Source: Callaeas wilsoni
Taxonomy: Eukaryota; Chordata; Aves; Passeriformes; Callaeidae
DNA: 64,000 bases
NCBI GenBank assembly: GCA_013398955.1
Contig: VWPU01017526.1
Coordinates: 62,001-126,000 of the forward strand
Direction of reading: 5' to 3'
Positions 36,100 to 48,694 of the stretch are shown one piece after another; the stretch's first letter is position 1, and each line of letters opens with the position of its first letter. The position numbers and the translations under genes are program-made. The notes under the pieces were generated by a model. It made no database searches. It worked only from the letters and a program-made list of their open reading frames with translations, and was not told where the DNA came from.

Positions 36100-36960
36100 C
36101 AACAGATGCGTCTGCCTGCCCTCCAGTGCGGCACCTGCCCGACGATACGGCGGCTCCTGGAGTAGCGCTGCGAGGCTCCGCAGAGTACGGCGCCCGGGAA
36201 GAGCGATGCTCCAGGCCAGCCCACGCTGCCACTCGCTTTGGGACCACGCCGCGCCCGGTCCGCCCGCAGTACCCAGGTGCAGAGCGGCGCCGGGGCAGGC
36301 AGGGAGTCCGGCCACCTCCCCTGCAGGCGCCGCCCCGAGCCGGACTCCCACCCCTGCCCTGGGCTGCGGGTCCGCGCACAGCCCGGCGCCCCTGCCGGCA
36401 GCCGCTCGTCCAGCCGGCGCGGCTCTCCGCAGCGCCGGGGCCGAGCTCCGGGTCCCGCCCCGTCTCTCCGCGCCCTGCCCGGCCCCGACCTCACGCACGC
36501 TGTGGCGTGCCTTGGCAGCCTTGGCAACTACGCTTGTTTATCCTTTTTCTTGCTTTCTTTAACGCTTCCCCCGGCCGTGCCGGTAACGTTGGAACCCTCG
36601 TAGGACAAACTCCTCTGCGGCTCATGGGAACAAAGGGCTTTCTCGTGGTTCCCAGCCCCAAACGACCGCGCACCCACCGGGGCTGGGGGCCGGGTGCCAC
36701 GGCGGCGAAGGCGCCGTGCGGGCTCGGTGTGGTTGTTGTAGCAGCCGCGCGTTCGTGAGCGGGGGCCCGGGGGCCGGTGCTCCTGCGGCGGCACCGCGCG
36801 GCCCGAGACTCGCCTTCTGCTACACGTGGGCTTGGAGGAGCTCCGTGGGGGAAAATCGAGAGACGGAAGGGAGGGTGGTGTGGAAAGGGAGCAGACCTGG
36901 CTGGGAAGCGGTGCACGAAACTTGCAGCGGTGAAGAGTAAAACGTGTCTAGGCGGAGTAT
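36100..36960 (-). promoter_or_regulatory. CpG island, candidate GCNT1 promoter
   Basis: Dense CpG and GC-rich sequence from about 36105 to 36830, fading by 36960, with G-rich runs near 36680-36700 and 36757-36775. It is unmethylated-island-like, since CpG has not decayed to TpG. It lies about 8 kb upstream of the GCNT1 coding exon on that gene's sense strand and about 19 kb upstream of RFK, which has its own island. The best reading is therefore a GCNT1 promoter with a non-coding first exon. A possible minus-strand donor (GTGAGG) sits at about 36494. An unlinked non-coding RNA promoter is the alternative. Confidence 0.55.
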
Positions 36961-39900
36961 GAAGAAGACTCGTATTTCTTGTTCACTTTGTCCCTTCAAG
37001 TATCTGCTGACGATAAATACAGTCCACGGGCTTTGGAGAGCTGTGAAACATGAAGGTGGAGCTTAAGGGCAAAGTACTTAGAAAGAAAACAGAAAATTAA
37101 ATTTCAAGGAAATAAAAAGTTCAAAGAGAGCGTGTGCCTCATTAAAAAATCCCAAATGCTGCAGCCTGCAGCAGCTTGAACAGTGCTTACAGAATTCCCC
37201 AAAAATCCCTGCACATCGGCATTATCTGGCATGCAGCTTGATTTGGCAGCTGGAGGCACACTTAATGGACTCATCTAGCTATTTCTTATCCCAGTTGTGA
37301 GCTTGTACTGAGAAGTCCCGCATCTGCTCTGATCAAGAGTCTGGAAGCTAACAAGAAAATGAGATTAGCTTTCAGGGCTCTTACTGGAACACACTGCCAG
37401 CAGAAAGAAATTGCCTCCACACATCACCACACAGATCAGACAGCTTACTTTAGGAATGTACTGGAAGATCTCAAATTTTCATCATAATGTTGTCAAGAAA
37501 ATGTTTAATGTGTATGTGTGTTTGTGTGTGTATATATATACGTGTATATATATACATATGTTGGGTAAAGAATTAGTGTGTGACTGCATGCTAGCTTGGC
37601 AGTCCTCCCTTTTTCCCCTTTTCCTGACAGATGTGGGGGGAAAAGATGGTTTTCTAGTGTGCCTGTTATTTATAGGGCTGAACTTGTTGTTCACTTCTGA
37701 TTGTTCATGGAGCAGCATGCCAAAAAGGCCTTTCATCTGTAAACCCAGCAGCAGCTGGTAAGAGAAGTTTCCAGTGGGAGACAGAAATCTGGGGGAGTGG
37801 GCAAGATTTCCTATTAGTTTCCCCATGAAGAGTAATGTTTTATAATTACTAATGATTTGTGATTACGGACAGTGACTGTATCCTGTTGGCCTTCCATGTA
37901 AATTAGAAAAATAAATCAGAATGTAAATTAAGTATTTTGTTCTCTTGCTAAACCACCTGCAAAACATGGCAGTGTTGTAATTGCAGTACAAGTAGTAGAG
38001 CTGAAAACTAGAATTCTTAAGAGAATGAATTGGGTAAGTTTTAGGGGCAGATGTTTGCTCTCACTGTTTTCCATCCACCCTGCCCTAATTACTTACAAAG
38101 CTATAGATGCAAAGATGTCTCATGCAAAGTCACCAACTAGAGTTAATATATATTGGTGCAGTAACAAAGTACGCTGTAACAAGTACTTCCTGTGGAGAGA
38201 AAAAAAAGGCATTAAAGTCATTACTGTGTGTAATTATTTCAGGTGGAGGACTGAAGTTAAGGCTGTTAGAGAACTTTGGCACAAGTAAAAAATGGAGTTC
38301 TCTATAGACTGACATGATTACAGAGGTTGTCATCCTTGGCTGACCATGCTGGCAGAGACCTATCATTTTTTTAGTGCAGCTTTGTGACATTTCAAGGACT
38401 GTGTTTCATTTACAGTTCCATTCATGGATAGTTTTTGTTAGTTGTTCCTGAAAAACATGGATGAAATGGGTTTGCGCCTGGTTTTTACTCTTCTAACCTT
38501 GAGTCTGGAATATGAAGATGACAGGATCCACAAGCTGCCCTTTCTGCCATGTGACAGGCCAGTGACAGATGTGACTGTATGGCAGCTGTAAAACCAAAGA
38601 AAAAAGTTATGTTGTTCACAATTTTGGAATTACTGACAGACAAAGCAATAGAAAAAGTGGAACTTAAAGGCAAAATCAAGAGAAAAGTAAACTAAAAGCA
38701 AGTTACAAACATGGGAAATTTAAAATACATAAATGATTTTGCTGTGAATTTTGATTGGTTTGAATGAAATCAGTTTGTACATGAATATTTGATTGATGTG
38801 GTAAGACTAACAATCCAGTGAGAACAAGTATATGCAAACAATATTGAGAAAGTTTCAAACATAGTTTTCTGTGCATGGATAAACTTACATAGTTATGGTG
38901 CAGGAGAACACAGCTTAAATATATTTCCAATAAGGAGGACAGCTGTCTCACAGATATGCTTTCTCTAATTTGATATTAGTATCTCATTTATAGTTTGACA
39001 GCTGCCTCCAGGCTTTTAGGCTTTTTCTTGGAAAACATAAAGTATGCAAAATGTTTCTAAATACCTTAAATTTTTTTATGTTATGTCAAAAGTTTAAGTG
39101 GTGGAGAATTTTTTAAAATGCATGCTTACTGCTAATTCTTGTAATTTTACCAGTTTTAAGGAAGTAAGTTTCCTTTTCCTGAAAAGTCAGACAGTGATGT
39201 AGCATTTTGTAATAAGAGCTTCCCTGCTAACCTTTGTAAAAGATGAGTTGTCTGACTTTTTCTGTCATAGAAGTGTAAGCCAAATATCTATTTTTTCTGA
39301 TAATTCAGACCTAACATTAGAAACATGCAAGGTTCTGATATCTGTCCTCAGACAGACAGAGGATCCTAACCTCAGTTTTGAATCCTGCTAGGGCTTGAAG
39401 ATTTCTCCATAAAGAGAGCGTGATCTTTCTGCATTAGCCTTCTCTAAGGAAAGAGTTGCTCCAATCCAGAAATTTTTATTATCTTCTCCATAAACGTCCC
39501 TAGGAACATTTACCTTTGTTGTAAAGTTTATGAGACTTAATTTTCTTGCCCTAGATTCCCAATTCTGCTTGCTCTGTACCTGAGTAGGGGAAAAAAGTAA
39601 CCTTCAGTTTGCAGATGAACTCTTGAAGTCTGAGCCTCCACATAAATTGGGTGTGGGGGTTGGAGTGTGCCAGAAATGCAAACACCATGTGCTGAAATAA
39701 AAGGTCCAAAGAAGATGATCGCAGCTGCCAAAATAATTTTAACACAAAACATTGTCTGACAGAAGGAAGACAGCTCAGCCCATGTTTGAAAAGAAAGAAA
39801 AGCATATCTGAAGCACATTGTAGCGTGCTTCTCTTTGGAACAAAATGTCTTCTGATACAGGTCAGTATTGATTTGTAGGGACAAGAGTGGCTCATGCCTA

Positions 39901-40230
39901 AAATTCATTAGGGAAGGTCATGTTTCTTCCTCAGACTATGTGTAATACGTATTGAAAATAGTCTTTCACTTTACCTATTGTGTGTTTGCACAGAAGTCTG
40001 ATACTGTTTGAGAGACGTATTTTTCAGGTAAGTTTAAAATAAGTTTAATATGAATGAACTATGTCAGTACTGTATGATCAAGGACTTGCTAGGACAAATT
40101 TTGTCCAAGACACTGGCTGGCTGTTAGTGCTAATTACAGAATCGAAAATAATGTGGAGTGGATTGCAGCGTTGAGTTGCCAAAATTACTGTAAAACATAT
40201 ACTGGGTAAAATAGGGGCCTCTTCTACGAC
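36961..40230. other. Intergenic between the GCNT1 island and RFK, nothing recognised
   Basis: AT-rich sequence. A TG/TA dinucleotide tract at 37509-37560 is listed separately. Open frames of up to 123 residues (for example 39537-39908, minus) have no family signature and overlap frames of similar length, as expected by chance. Confidence 0.45.
37509..37560. repeat. (TG)n/(TA)n mixed dinucleotide tract
   Basis: A TG-rich start passes into TA repeats around a central ACGTG, giving a nearly self-complementary core (TATATATACGTGTATATATA). Confidence 0.85.
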
Positions 40231-41286
40231 TGTGGTGGGTTTGACCTTGGCTTGCTGCCAGATGCCTACCCAGCTCTCTTCCTTTGCTTCCTTCACAGGA
40301 CAGGATGAGAAAATAAGATGGAAATGCTCATGGATTGAAATAACACCAGGGAGATTACTCACCTATTACCGTCATGGTCAAACCAGACTCAACTTGGGAA
40401 AGATTAATTTGCTGTCAGTTAAAAATAGAGTGCAATGGTGAGAGAAAAAAATAAAGACAAAACTAAAAATGTCTTCCACTAAAACCATCTTCCTCTTAGT
40501 CCTTCTGGCTTCTTCTCAGGTTCAATTTCACCCCTTCATTTCTGACTCTTCCTACTTCTTCCCTCCCCTGCAGGGGCATAAAGAATGATGACTGTCATCG
40601 GTCCATAACTGCTCCTCTCTGCCAGTCGTTCATCCTGGTGCTGTTTTCTTCCATGTTCCTCCATGTCCCTTCCATGTCCTTCACAAACTGCTCTAATGTG
40701 GATCCTTTCAATGGGCTGCTGTCCTTCAGGAACAGACTGCTCCAGCGTGGGTTCCTGCCCTGGGTAGCTGCTCCTGCCAGGAGCCTCCTCCTGCATGAGC
40801 TTTCCACTGCCTGCACTTTTCTTCAAAACACACACCCAGCTGCTCCTTATGTGATCTTCCATGGGCTGCATGTGGATATCTGTTCAACTGCGGTCATCCA
40901 TAGGGTGCAGGGGGACAACCTGCCCCACCGTGTCCTTCTCCACGGCCTCCAGAGGAATCTCTGCTCCAGCATCTGAAGCACCTCTTCCCCCTCCTTCACC
41001 CCTGGCATTGGTGTCCGTAGGGCATTTTTTCCATATTTTTCTCACTCTTCTCTCTCACAGCTGCTGCACACAATCACAGAGTGGTTGTTACACTTTTTGA
41101 AATACAGAGAGATTATCACAGAGGTGCTGCCAGTGTCACTGACAGGTTCAGCTTTGGCCAGCAGTGGGTCCATCTTGGAACTGTCTGGAGCAAGCTGTGT
41201 CCCATATGAGGCATCCCCTGAACTCTTCTTGCAGAGGCCTCCCCTACAGCCACCACCTCAACCCACTGACTTTGCCAAGTAAACCA
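40231..41286 (+). mobile_element. Avian ERV LTR with CTCCAGCGTGGG-type subrepeats, copy 1
   Basis: It starts TGTGGTGGGTTTGACCTTGG and ends near CCAAGTAAACCA. The body contains the repeated motif of this LTR family, a CTGCTCCAGCGTGGG-like phrase followed by CCATGGGCTGCA-like phrases (for example 40735-40760 and 40858-40872). It is related to the copy at 41953-42700 in the same orientation. No target duplication could be identified, so the ends are approximate. It is non-coding. Family recognition rests on familiarity with songbird LTRs. Confidence 0.78.
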
Positions 41287-41952
41287 AATTGAACCACTCA
41301 GATTTTGTTACTCTAATCCAGTTAAGAAGTATGACTTGCTGATTGCACTGAAAAGGTGAGAAGAAGGCCTAATGTTACCATGTCTGCTGGGGGAATGAAC
41401 AACTCCTCCTGCTGACTGCTTTGGCAAGAGTGGTGAAAGCTCAGCCTGGTGTAGCCTGGCAAAGACAGTATTTTAACCACAAAGAGAATCAGTCAAGGTC
41501 CTCCTAAGACACTAACAAATGAGAAAAACTTCAACCCTCTGAACTATTTCAAATTTTATTTATGAAAATGATCATTTGTCTTAGAAAGTCTCCTCTTCCA
41601 AAGTAACAATAAATCAATACCAATATTATGCATATAACCATAAATAAATACATATGTATATGCAGATCTATGTGTATGTATACATCAGGAATTCTGAACT
41701 AATGCTGGAATTGGTTTCACTTGTCCTCTACACTTTTGAAACATTTCACAAATTTCAGAGCTTGGTCTCACAATTGCTTAAAGGTGATCCGACTGCAGAC
41801 TTCTGAAAGGATTGCAGACTGTGTATCCACGATGCTCTGCTCAAGCCCTTCCTTTGATTGTCTGTTGGTGGTTTCACAAGTCAGCTTTCCCAGTGAAGTT
41901 TGTTTCATTTCTCCTTCTTCGCTTTATTGAAGATGGTCTGTTGTTACAGCTG
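41287..41952. other. Spacer between two related LTR copies
   Basis: No retroviral coding sequence is visible here, so the two flanking LTRs are probably independent insertions or a heavily deleted provirus. Part of the sequence (41580-41690) is AT-rich. Confidence 0.4.
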
Positions 41953-42700
41953 TGTGGTAGGTTGTTCTTGGCTGGATGCCAGGTACCCACCAAAGGTCCT
42001 CCATCACTCTCCTTCCTTAGCTGGACAGGGGAGAGAAAAATATATAACAAAAAGCTTGTGGGTCGAAGAAGGGCAGGGAGACATCACTCAGCAATTATTG
42101 TCACAGACAAAACAGACCCAACTTGAGGAAATAAGTTTATTACCAATCAAATCAGAGTAATCTCATGTTCATGAGAAATAAAACTGAATCTTAAAAAACA
42201 CATATCCCCTTACCTTCTTCCCATGATAAACTTCACTCCTGATTTTCTCTATCTTCTCTCTGCAGGTGAGACAGAGGACAAGGAATGGAGGCTGTGGTCA
42301 GTTCATCATGTGTTGTTTCTGCCATTCCTTCCTCCTCAGGGGGAGGATTCCTCACAGTCTTTCTCTGCTCCAGTGTGGGGTGCATGCCATGGGAGACAGT
42401 CCTCCACAAACTTCTCCATTGTGAGTTCTTCCCACAATCTGCAGTTCTTCACAAACTGCTCCAGCATAGGTCCGTTCCACAGAGTGCAGTCCTTCAGGAA
42501 CAGACTGCTCCATCGTGGGTCACCCGTGGGGTCCCAAGTCCTGCCAGCAAACTTGCTCTAGTGTGGGCTTCTTTCCATGGGGTCACAGCCTCCTTCAGGC
42601 ATCCACATGCTCTGGTGTGGGATTCTCCATGGGCTGTAGGTGGATATTTGCTCCATCATGGACATCCATGGGCTGCAGGGGCACAGCTGCTTCACTGTTA
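41953..42700 (+). mobile_element. Avian ERV LTR, copy 2, 3'-truncated
   Basis: It starts TGTGGTAGGTTGTTCTTGGC and carries GGCTGGATGCCAGGTACCCAC, AGCTGGACAGGGGAGAG, and subrepeats such as AGACTGCTCCATCGTGGGTC and CTCCATGGGCTGTAGGTGG. It stops near 42700, inside the subrepeat region, without the 3' end seen in copy 1 (AGTAAACC). Confidence 0.82.
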
Positions 42701-44669
42701 GTACAACATCTATAGTTAATATGATTCTATGCTATATTGTCTGGTATTGCGACTTGTGGACAGGAAAAAAAAAATTCTGTATTGACAGTTTTTTCCGGCA
42801 TATCCAAACATAAATGTCAGCTTAGGACCATGAACCTACAGTTCCTTTAAATGTTATTTGTATGTACAGCATAAGCCTCTTATCTTTACTTTGTTCTATC
42901 TTTAGTATTAAGCTTTCAACATCTTCTCATAATTTCCCTATATTGCTTTCCTTATGACATTTTGTGTATATTGTGTAAAAAAGGCAGTATTTTTGTTATT
43001 TCTAGATTTTTTTTTCAGTTAGACTTTCACTGTATGTTATCTATTGTTGTGGGTTCCTTTTTTATAGCAGGGTTGCTCTACTGGCATCAGCTGAAAAGTT
43101 TTCAAGATTCCAATTTTAAGGAATTTTTTTACCAAAACTTGTTGTGCAGGAAACAGAATGTCCTTCTCTGTCTCTCTGGGCAGTCAATCTCCATATAACA
43201 TGTTCATAAAAGTACTGTATATGTTTCCTGAGAAACTGCATGAAAGTATGAAATCTGAACACATGAATTTTCCAGTACTCTCATGGGAATTCTTTCATAT
43301 CATGTCAACGGTGGATGAAATTCATAGACTGATATTTTCCATCATTGGACTAGGTGCTCCATTCCCTAAGGAAATAATAAACTCTGTATTTCCAAGTGTT
43401 GAGAATTGTTAGGATTAATAGCCTTGCTTAGCACTTGAAGCTAAAGTTCTTGAGACCTTAGGCTGCAAGAACTCTCTGAGAGTAAACCTCTAATGGTGCA
43501 ACCACAAAACTAGCTGAAAGTGGCAGATGCAATCAGAATGAAGCGAAGAACCAAGGAAACATTTCTAAGGGAACGTGGTAATTCTTCAGGCAAATGTCAG
43601 CCCAGCAACCAAACTACAGTTGGGGTGAATGGTCTGGAATGGGGGTCCCTCCTTGGACCACACAGCTCAAGCTCCTCTGTATGTCAGATAAAGAAACAAG
43701 TTATTTACTCAGCAGATTGGTGACCTGTCTCCTTCAGGCAGGAACCTAGGGCTGAGGTGGCATCTGCAAAATTCCTAACATGGACTAGGTGGCAGCTGCA
43801 TAATTCCCACAAGACAAGATTGTCTTTCACTTGTATATTTAGTAACTTGAATCTATAATAAGAATTGTCCCCTGGTATGTGATTCAGTTATTTCCTTTTT
43901 GGGACTTTACTGTAAGCTCATCACACAATCATATAAACTGCACATTACCATAAATTACAATGGGTTTATTCATACAACTAGATAAAGCTGCTTGCTGATT
44001 ACTTCCTAGAGTCCGTACTGGTGTACTGCAGCGTAAGAGTGTAATTTCATTCTTACTAGGAATTTCACCTTTGTCCACAGGTTTCTGAAGATGGTGTAAG
44101 TTCTTGGAAATGGAGCAATTTTATCAAAAGGGTGGATATTGCTGGGATGTGTATTTTATTGTACCTTTATACAGTCTTTCACAGAGCCCTTTCCAAACTT
44201 GTCCTGTTGATTTTCCAGACTTCAGTTTCCAAATCTGCCTTGTTTCTTTATTTTCCCAACAGTTAGTGGTTTGGTTATTGTTCTGCCCTGGAGGGTACAT
44301 GTGGGGTCCTAATTACAGAGTAGTCAGTTTACGTTCTGCAATTCACCACTCATTTTCTTTTTTTGTTTTCTTAAGTTTAAATCTGTGTCTTATGTAAATA
44401 TTTCAGTCGGGTTTGCATGTCTCATGTCTGTCACAGACAGATGCTGAACAACAGCTTCCGTAAGATTTTAAGACTGCCTATAAAATTGAGGTCTCTTGTA
44501 AGAACTTGCTAAATTTCTCCTTCATACTTGACCTTTTAACAGTTTCATACTTTCTAAATCAAGAATACTTAGTACCTTTCCTTAGTACAGTCTGCTGAAC
44601 ATGTAGTTCACTTATGTATCGATTAGTAAAGTAATCTCAATATCCAGCACAAAAGAAGTTTCTTCTAGT
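42701..44669. other. Intergenic, no feature seen
   Basis: AT-rich sequence without recognised repeats or coding potential. Confidence 0.45.
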
Positions 44670-45205
44670 TGTAGTTTAACCCCAGCTGGGAACCAAACCC
44701 CATCTAGCTGCTTGCTTACTCCCTTACAGCAGGATGGGGGAGAAGATCAGAAGGTTAGAAGTGAGAAAACTTGTGGGTTGAGGTAAGGACAGTTTAATAG
44801 GTAATGCAAAAACTGTGCACCAAGCAAAGCAAAACCAAGAATTTGTTCCCCTCTTCCCATGTGCAGGCAGGTGTTCAGCTATTCCCAGGAAAACAGGGCC
44901 CCATCACTCTTAACAGTGACTTGGGAAAATCAAATGTCATTACTCCACTTAATTCTTCTTCTTGTAGCTTTATATGTTTAACATGGTGCCATGTGATCTG
45001 GAGTATCCTGTGGGTCAGTTGGAGTTAGCTGTCTCAGATGTGTCCCCTTTCAACTCTTTGTGCATCCCCAGCCGAATCGCTGGTGGGGAGAGGAGCAGAA
45101 AAGACCGTGACACTGTGTAAGTGCTGCTCGTGAAAGCACTTCTACTTTGCCAACGCTGTTTCCAGCACAAATCCAAAACACAGCGCCATAAAAGCCAGCA
45201 TGAAG
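44670..45205 (+). mobile_element. ERVL-like LTR, 3'-incomplete
   Basis: The same family as the LTR at 10192-10784. It starts TGTAGTTTAACCCCAGCTGG and shares GTGCAGGCAGGTGTTCAGC, CAGGGCCCCATCAC, AACAGTGACTTGGGAA and CAAATCCAAAACACAG with that copy. The 3' end breaks off after GCCAGCATGAAGAAAA, short of the usual CCAGCA terminus, and no target duplication was found. No internal viral sequence adjoins it. Confidence 0.82.
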
Positions 45206-46604
45206 AAAAAGCACACTTCTCATAGGTTGGGGTTCCTTTCTGGCAGCTTCAGTAAACCTTCCTGAGGCACTAAATTCCTGCTGGACCTCTCTGGGTTTTT
45301 TCCATTGGTCCTTCTATTTCTAAGCCTTATCTTATCATGTAATCTTCTGATAAACATAAGTGGTGGTGTTTTGTGGTAGAAGTAAATATTTTTAAATAGG
45401 AAACAACCAAAAAAGCAGGAAGTATTTATCTCTTGATGATGACTTACAGGTAAGACCTTGTCTTAAGAAAGGGTTTCATTTCTTGTTACCAACACCGTAC
45501 TAAGTCCTCAGCAGCAGCTCAGTTATCTTAAAAGTTTTTCAGTTCTCAAAAGAACGAAACTTTTGAAAAAATAGCAAAAATACGTTTCTAATGCAAGCCA
45601 AGATAAAAGAGGACTTGATGTATGGTTTTTCTTGTATCTGTAGCTTCTGAATTAAATAGAGAGGGCAGTTATTTCTTTAGTGAAGTGCTTTTAGGTTTAC
45701 TGATTAAATGTTCTGCATAGATGTAGAGATTGCATTGCTGCAGTCACTGACATTACTGTCCAAATCTTTTGCAACTTTTGCTTCTTGCAGCCACCTCCTG
45801 AGCAATATTTCAAGATATGATCAAGACAATTTATGGTCTGAACACAAAACATATAAATATTCATTTAAATCTCAGAGTGAGGTCCAGTGTTGACAGTTTC
45901 GTTTCTTTGGCATACTGCTGCAAGTTTCCACATGAAGTAGTGTATTGATAGACTGTCCTGGGAAACTGGTCTGGTGTTCTCACAAAAATAAAGAAAAAAC
46001 AGTGTATCATTCATCCTGTTTCTCCTTTCCTACACACGCATGGCAATAGCTATGTTCAAAGACAAAAAGATTTTAAAAAATCCTCATTCTCCCCACAGGA
46101 AAATATTGCATTGCACATTGTGAAGAGGCATAAAGTGAAGTAGTTGATGGGTCGTGCTGAACATACTGAGGATTTGGTAATAAAGCAAATACGCATTATA
46201 GGATCTTTTCTGTATCAGTCATGATTCTTCAGAAATTGGCTCAGGATCAAAAGCTGATTGAATAAAAATCATTATATATAATACCAAATAATGCACAGGA
46301 AATAATTACCTTAACTTTGGAATTTATAAATAAAAATCACTTAGTTTTTTTACCAGTTTCAAACTGAAAAATCCCTATTCCTGGGAAACATAGACAAGGA
46401 CAACTAGCCCATAGGAGCAAAATTGATGTGGTTGCATTATACTGTGAAAGAGTGAAGCATAAAGAGAGGCTCTCCTGTAATTTATTTAAATCATTATTGT
46501 TCAATTGATTTTAAAAAAAACCTGATTATTTAAACCAATCTACTGATTATTTATCTGAAATCAGAATTAGCTTGATCTTTAAGTACCCTTAAGTCAGTCA
46601 GTGC
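45206..46604. other. Intergenic, no feature seen
   Basis: AT-rich, with no coding or repeat signature recognised. Confidence 0.45.
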
Positions 46605-47605
46605 AATCTTTTTGGATTTCAGTAAAGCTTTCAACACTTTCTCATAGAGGATCCTTCTGGACAAAATGTCCATCCCACAGCTGGATAAGCCCATCACACA
46701 TCATGTGATGGGTGAGCTAGTGGCTCATGGGTCAGGAACAAAGGGTTAAAGTGAATGGGATGACATCACACTGGGGACCAGTCACTGGTGGGGTTCCACA
46801 GGGTTCCATCCTCAGCCCAATGATCTTCATAAATGACTTGGATGCAAGACTGAAAGGGATACTGAGCAAGTTCACAGATGATACAGAACTGGGAAGAACT
46901 GTTGACTTGCTCGAGGGCAGGGAGGCCCTGCAGAGAGACCTCAACACATCAGGGGTCTGGGCAATCACCATCCATATGAAGTTCAGCGAGGGAAAGTGCC
47001 AGATTCTGCACCTGGGATGGGGCAACCCTGGATGTATGGACAGGCTGGGGAATGAGATGCTGGAAAGCAGAGCCATGGAAAGGCACCTGGGGGCCCTGGT
47101 CGATGGAAAGCTGAACATAAGTCAGCAGTGCCCTGGCAGCCGGGAGGGCCAACCCTGTCCTGGGGTGTATCAGGCACAGCATCGCCAGCCGGGCAAGGGA
47201 GGGGATTGTCCTGCTCTGCTCTGCACTAGGGGGGGCTCACCTCGACTGCTGGGGGCAGTTTTGGGTGCCACAATATGAGAAAGATATAAAACTGTTCAAG
47301 AGTGTCCAAAGAAGGGTCACAAAGACAGTTGAAGGGCCTTGAGGGGAAGCCATATGAGGAGCAGCTGAAGTCTCTTGGTCTGTTCAGCCTGGAGCAGACT
47401 GAGGATAGACCTCATCGCAGTCTACAACTTCGTTGTGAGGGGAAGAGGAGGGGCAGGCACTGATCTCTGCTTTGTGGACCCAAGGGAATGGCCTGAAGTT
47501 GTGTCAGGGGACGTTTAGGTTGGATATCAAGAAAAGGTTCTTCACCAAGAAGGCGATTGGGCATTGGAACAGGCTCCCCAGGGAAATGGTCACAGCACCA
47601 TGTTT
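46605..47605 (+). mobile_element. CR1 LINE fragment covering part of the reverse transcriptase
   Basis: It starts within the RT domain: DFSKAFNTFS followed by a stop (near 46614-46650), then GVPQGSILSP and a metal-binding motif written FTDD where active copies usually have FADD. The ORF2 C-terminal region and part of the 3' UTR (GGCATTGGAACAGGCTCCCC) follow. The CR1 3' terminus is missing; the match stops near 47605. Stops and frameshifts split the frame, the longest open part being 46727-47278. A 9-bp inverted repeat with a 5-base loop lies at 46690-46712. Confidence 0.85.
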
Positions 47606-47817
47606 TACAAAATTTGCTTGTTTCTTTGTTTCTAAATTCGACATTCTGGAGGATTATGAGTTGTCTATTGAAGAATGATGTGGAGACTGAGGTGTCAGAA
47701 ACAGGGGAGTGTGGTGAACTGGAAGACTCGAAAAAGTGTAACTGCATTTGCTGATGCTGTGTGTTATTTCACAGCTTCTCAAAGATTTTTCAAAATATAT
47801 CAAACTTCTGGGTCATT
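47606..47817. other. Unassigned spacer between two CR1 fragments
   Basis: About 210 bp of AT-rich sequence with no CR1 match. Confidence 0.4.
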
Positions 47818-48694
47818 TGGTATTGTCAGCGAGTCTGCTGACACCACCAAGCTATGTGGTGTGGTCAACACACTGGAGGGCAGAGATGCCATCCAGAGGG
47901 ACTTTGAAAGGCTTGAGAGGTGGGCCCATGCAAACCTTATGAAGTTCAACAAGGCCAAGCACAATGTCCTGCACTTGGATCGGGGCAATCCTGAGCACAA
48001 ATAGAGGCTGGGAGGAGAATGGATTGAAAGCAGCTCAGAGAAGAACTTGGGTGTGTTGGCTGACAAGAAACTTTAAGTGACTTGGCCATGTGTGCTTGCA
48101 GCCCAGAAAGCCAACTGTATCCTCAACATCAAAAGCAGCATGGCCAGCAGGGCAAGGGAGGGGATTCTGCCCTACTCTGCTCTTATGAGACCCCACTTGG
48201 AGTGCTGGATCCAGCTCTGGGGCCCCCAACATAAAGACCTTTTGTAGCAAATGCAGGGGAGGGCCACTAAGATGACCAAAAGGCTGCAGCACCTCTCCTG
48301 TGAATGAGAGGCTGAGAGAGTTGATGTTGATCAGGCTGGAGAAGAGAAGACTGTGGGGAGACCTAAGAGCAGCCCTTCAATTTGTAAAGGGGCCTTATAA
48401 AAAAGGGCGAGTGTGACATTTAACAGGAATTTAGTGATAGGATGGGGGGGTAATGGCTTTAAACTGTTGATATAGATTAGATATAAGGAAGAAATCCTTT
48501 ACTCTGAGGGTGGTGAGGTGCTGAAACTGGTTGCCCAGAGAAGTTGTGGATGCTTCATCCCTGGAAGTGTTTAATACCAGGTTAGGTGGGGCTCTGAGTA
48601 ATCTGGTCTAGTGGAAGGTGTCCCCTCCCATTATGGGGGCTGGACCTAGAGGATTTTTAAGGTCCCTTTCAACCCAAACCATTTTATGATTCTA
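47818..48694 (+). mobile_element. CR1 LINE fragment with complete 3' end
   Basis: Separate from the copy at 46605-47605, because it starts again in the RT region (GCTGACACCACCAAGCTATG) and repeats segments already present there. It runs through MKFNKAKHNVLHL-like coding remnants and the 3' UTR (GGTCTAGTGGAAGGTGTCCC) to a 3' end with TTATGATTCT. A stop at 48002 and frame breaks make it inactive. Confidence 0.85.

Noticed and set aside
35729..36758. Open frames of 177-308 codons on both strands at the CpG island and polypurine tract
   Set aside because: They overlap in several frames on both strands and consist of Lys/Glu/Arg-, Ser/Phe/Pro- or Ala/Pro/Gly-rich low-complexity sequence. This follows from the lack of stop codons in purine- or GC-rich DNA. 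No domain and no splice structure.
39537..39908. 123-codon minus-strand open frame between the genes
   Set aside because: A second open frame of nearly the same length covers the same bases in another register of the same strand. No signature supports either.
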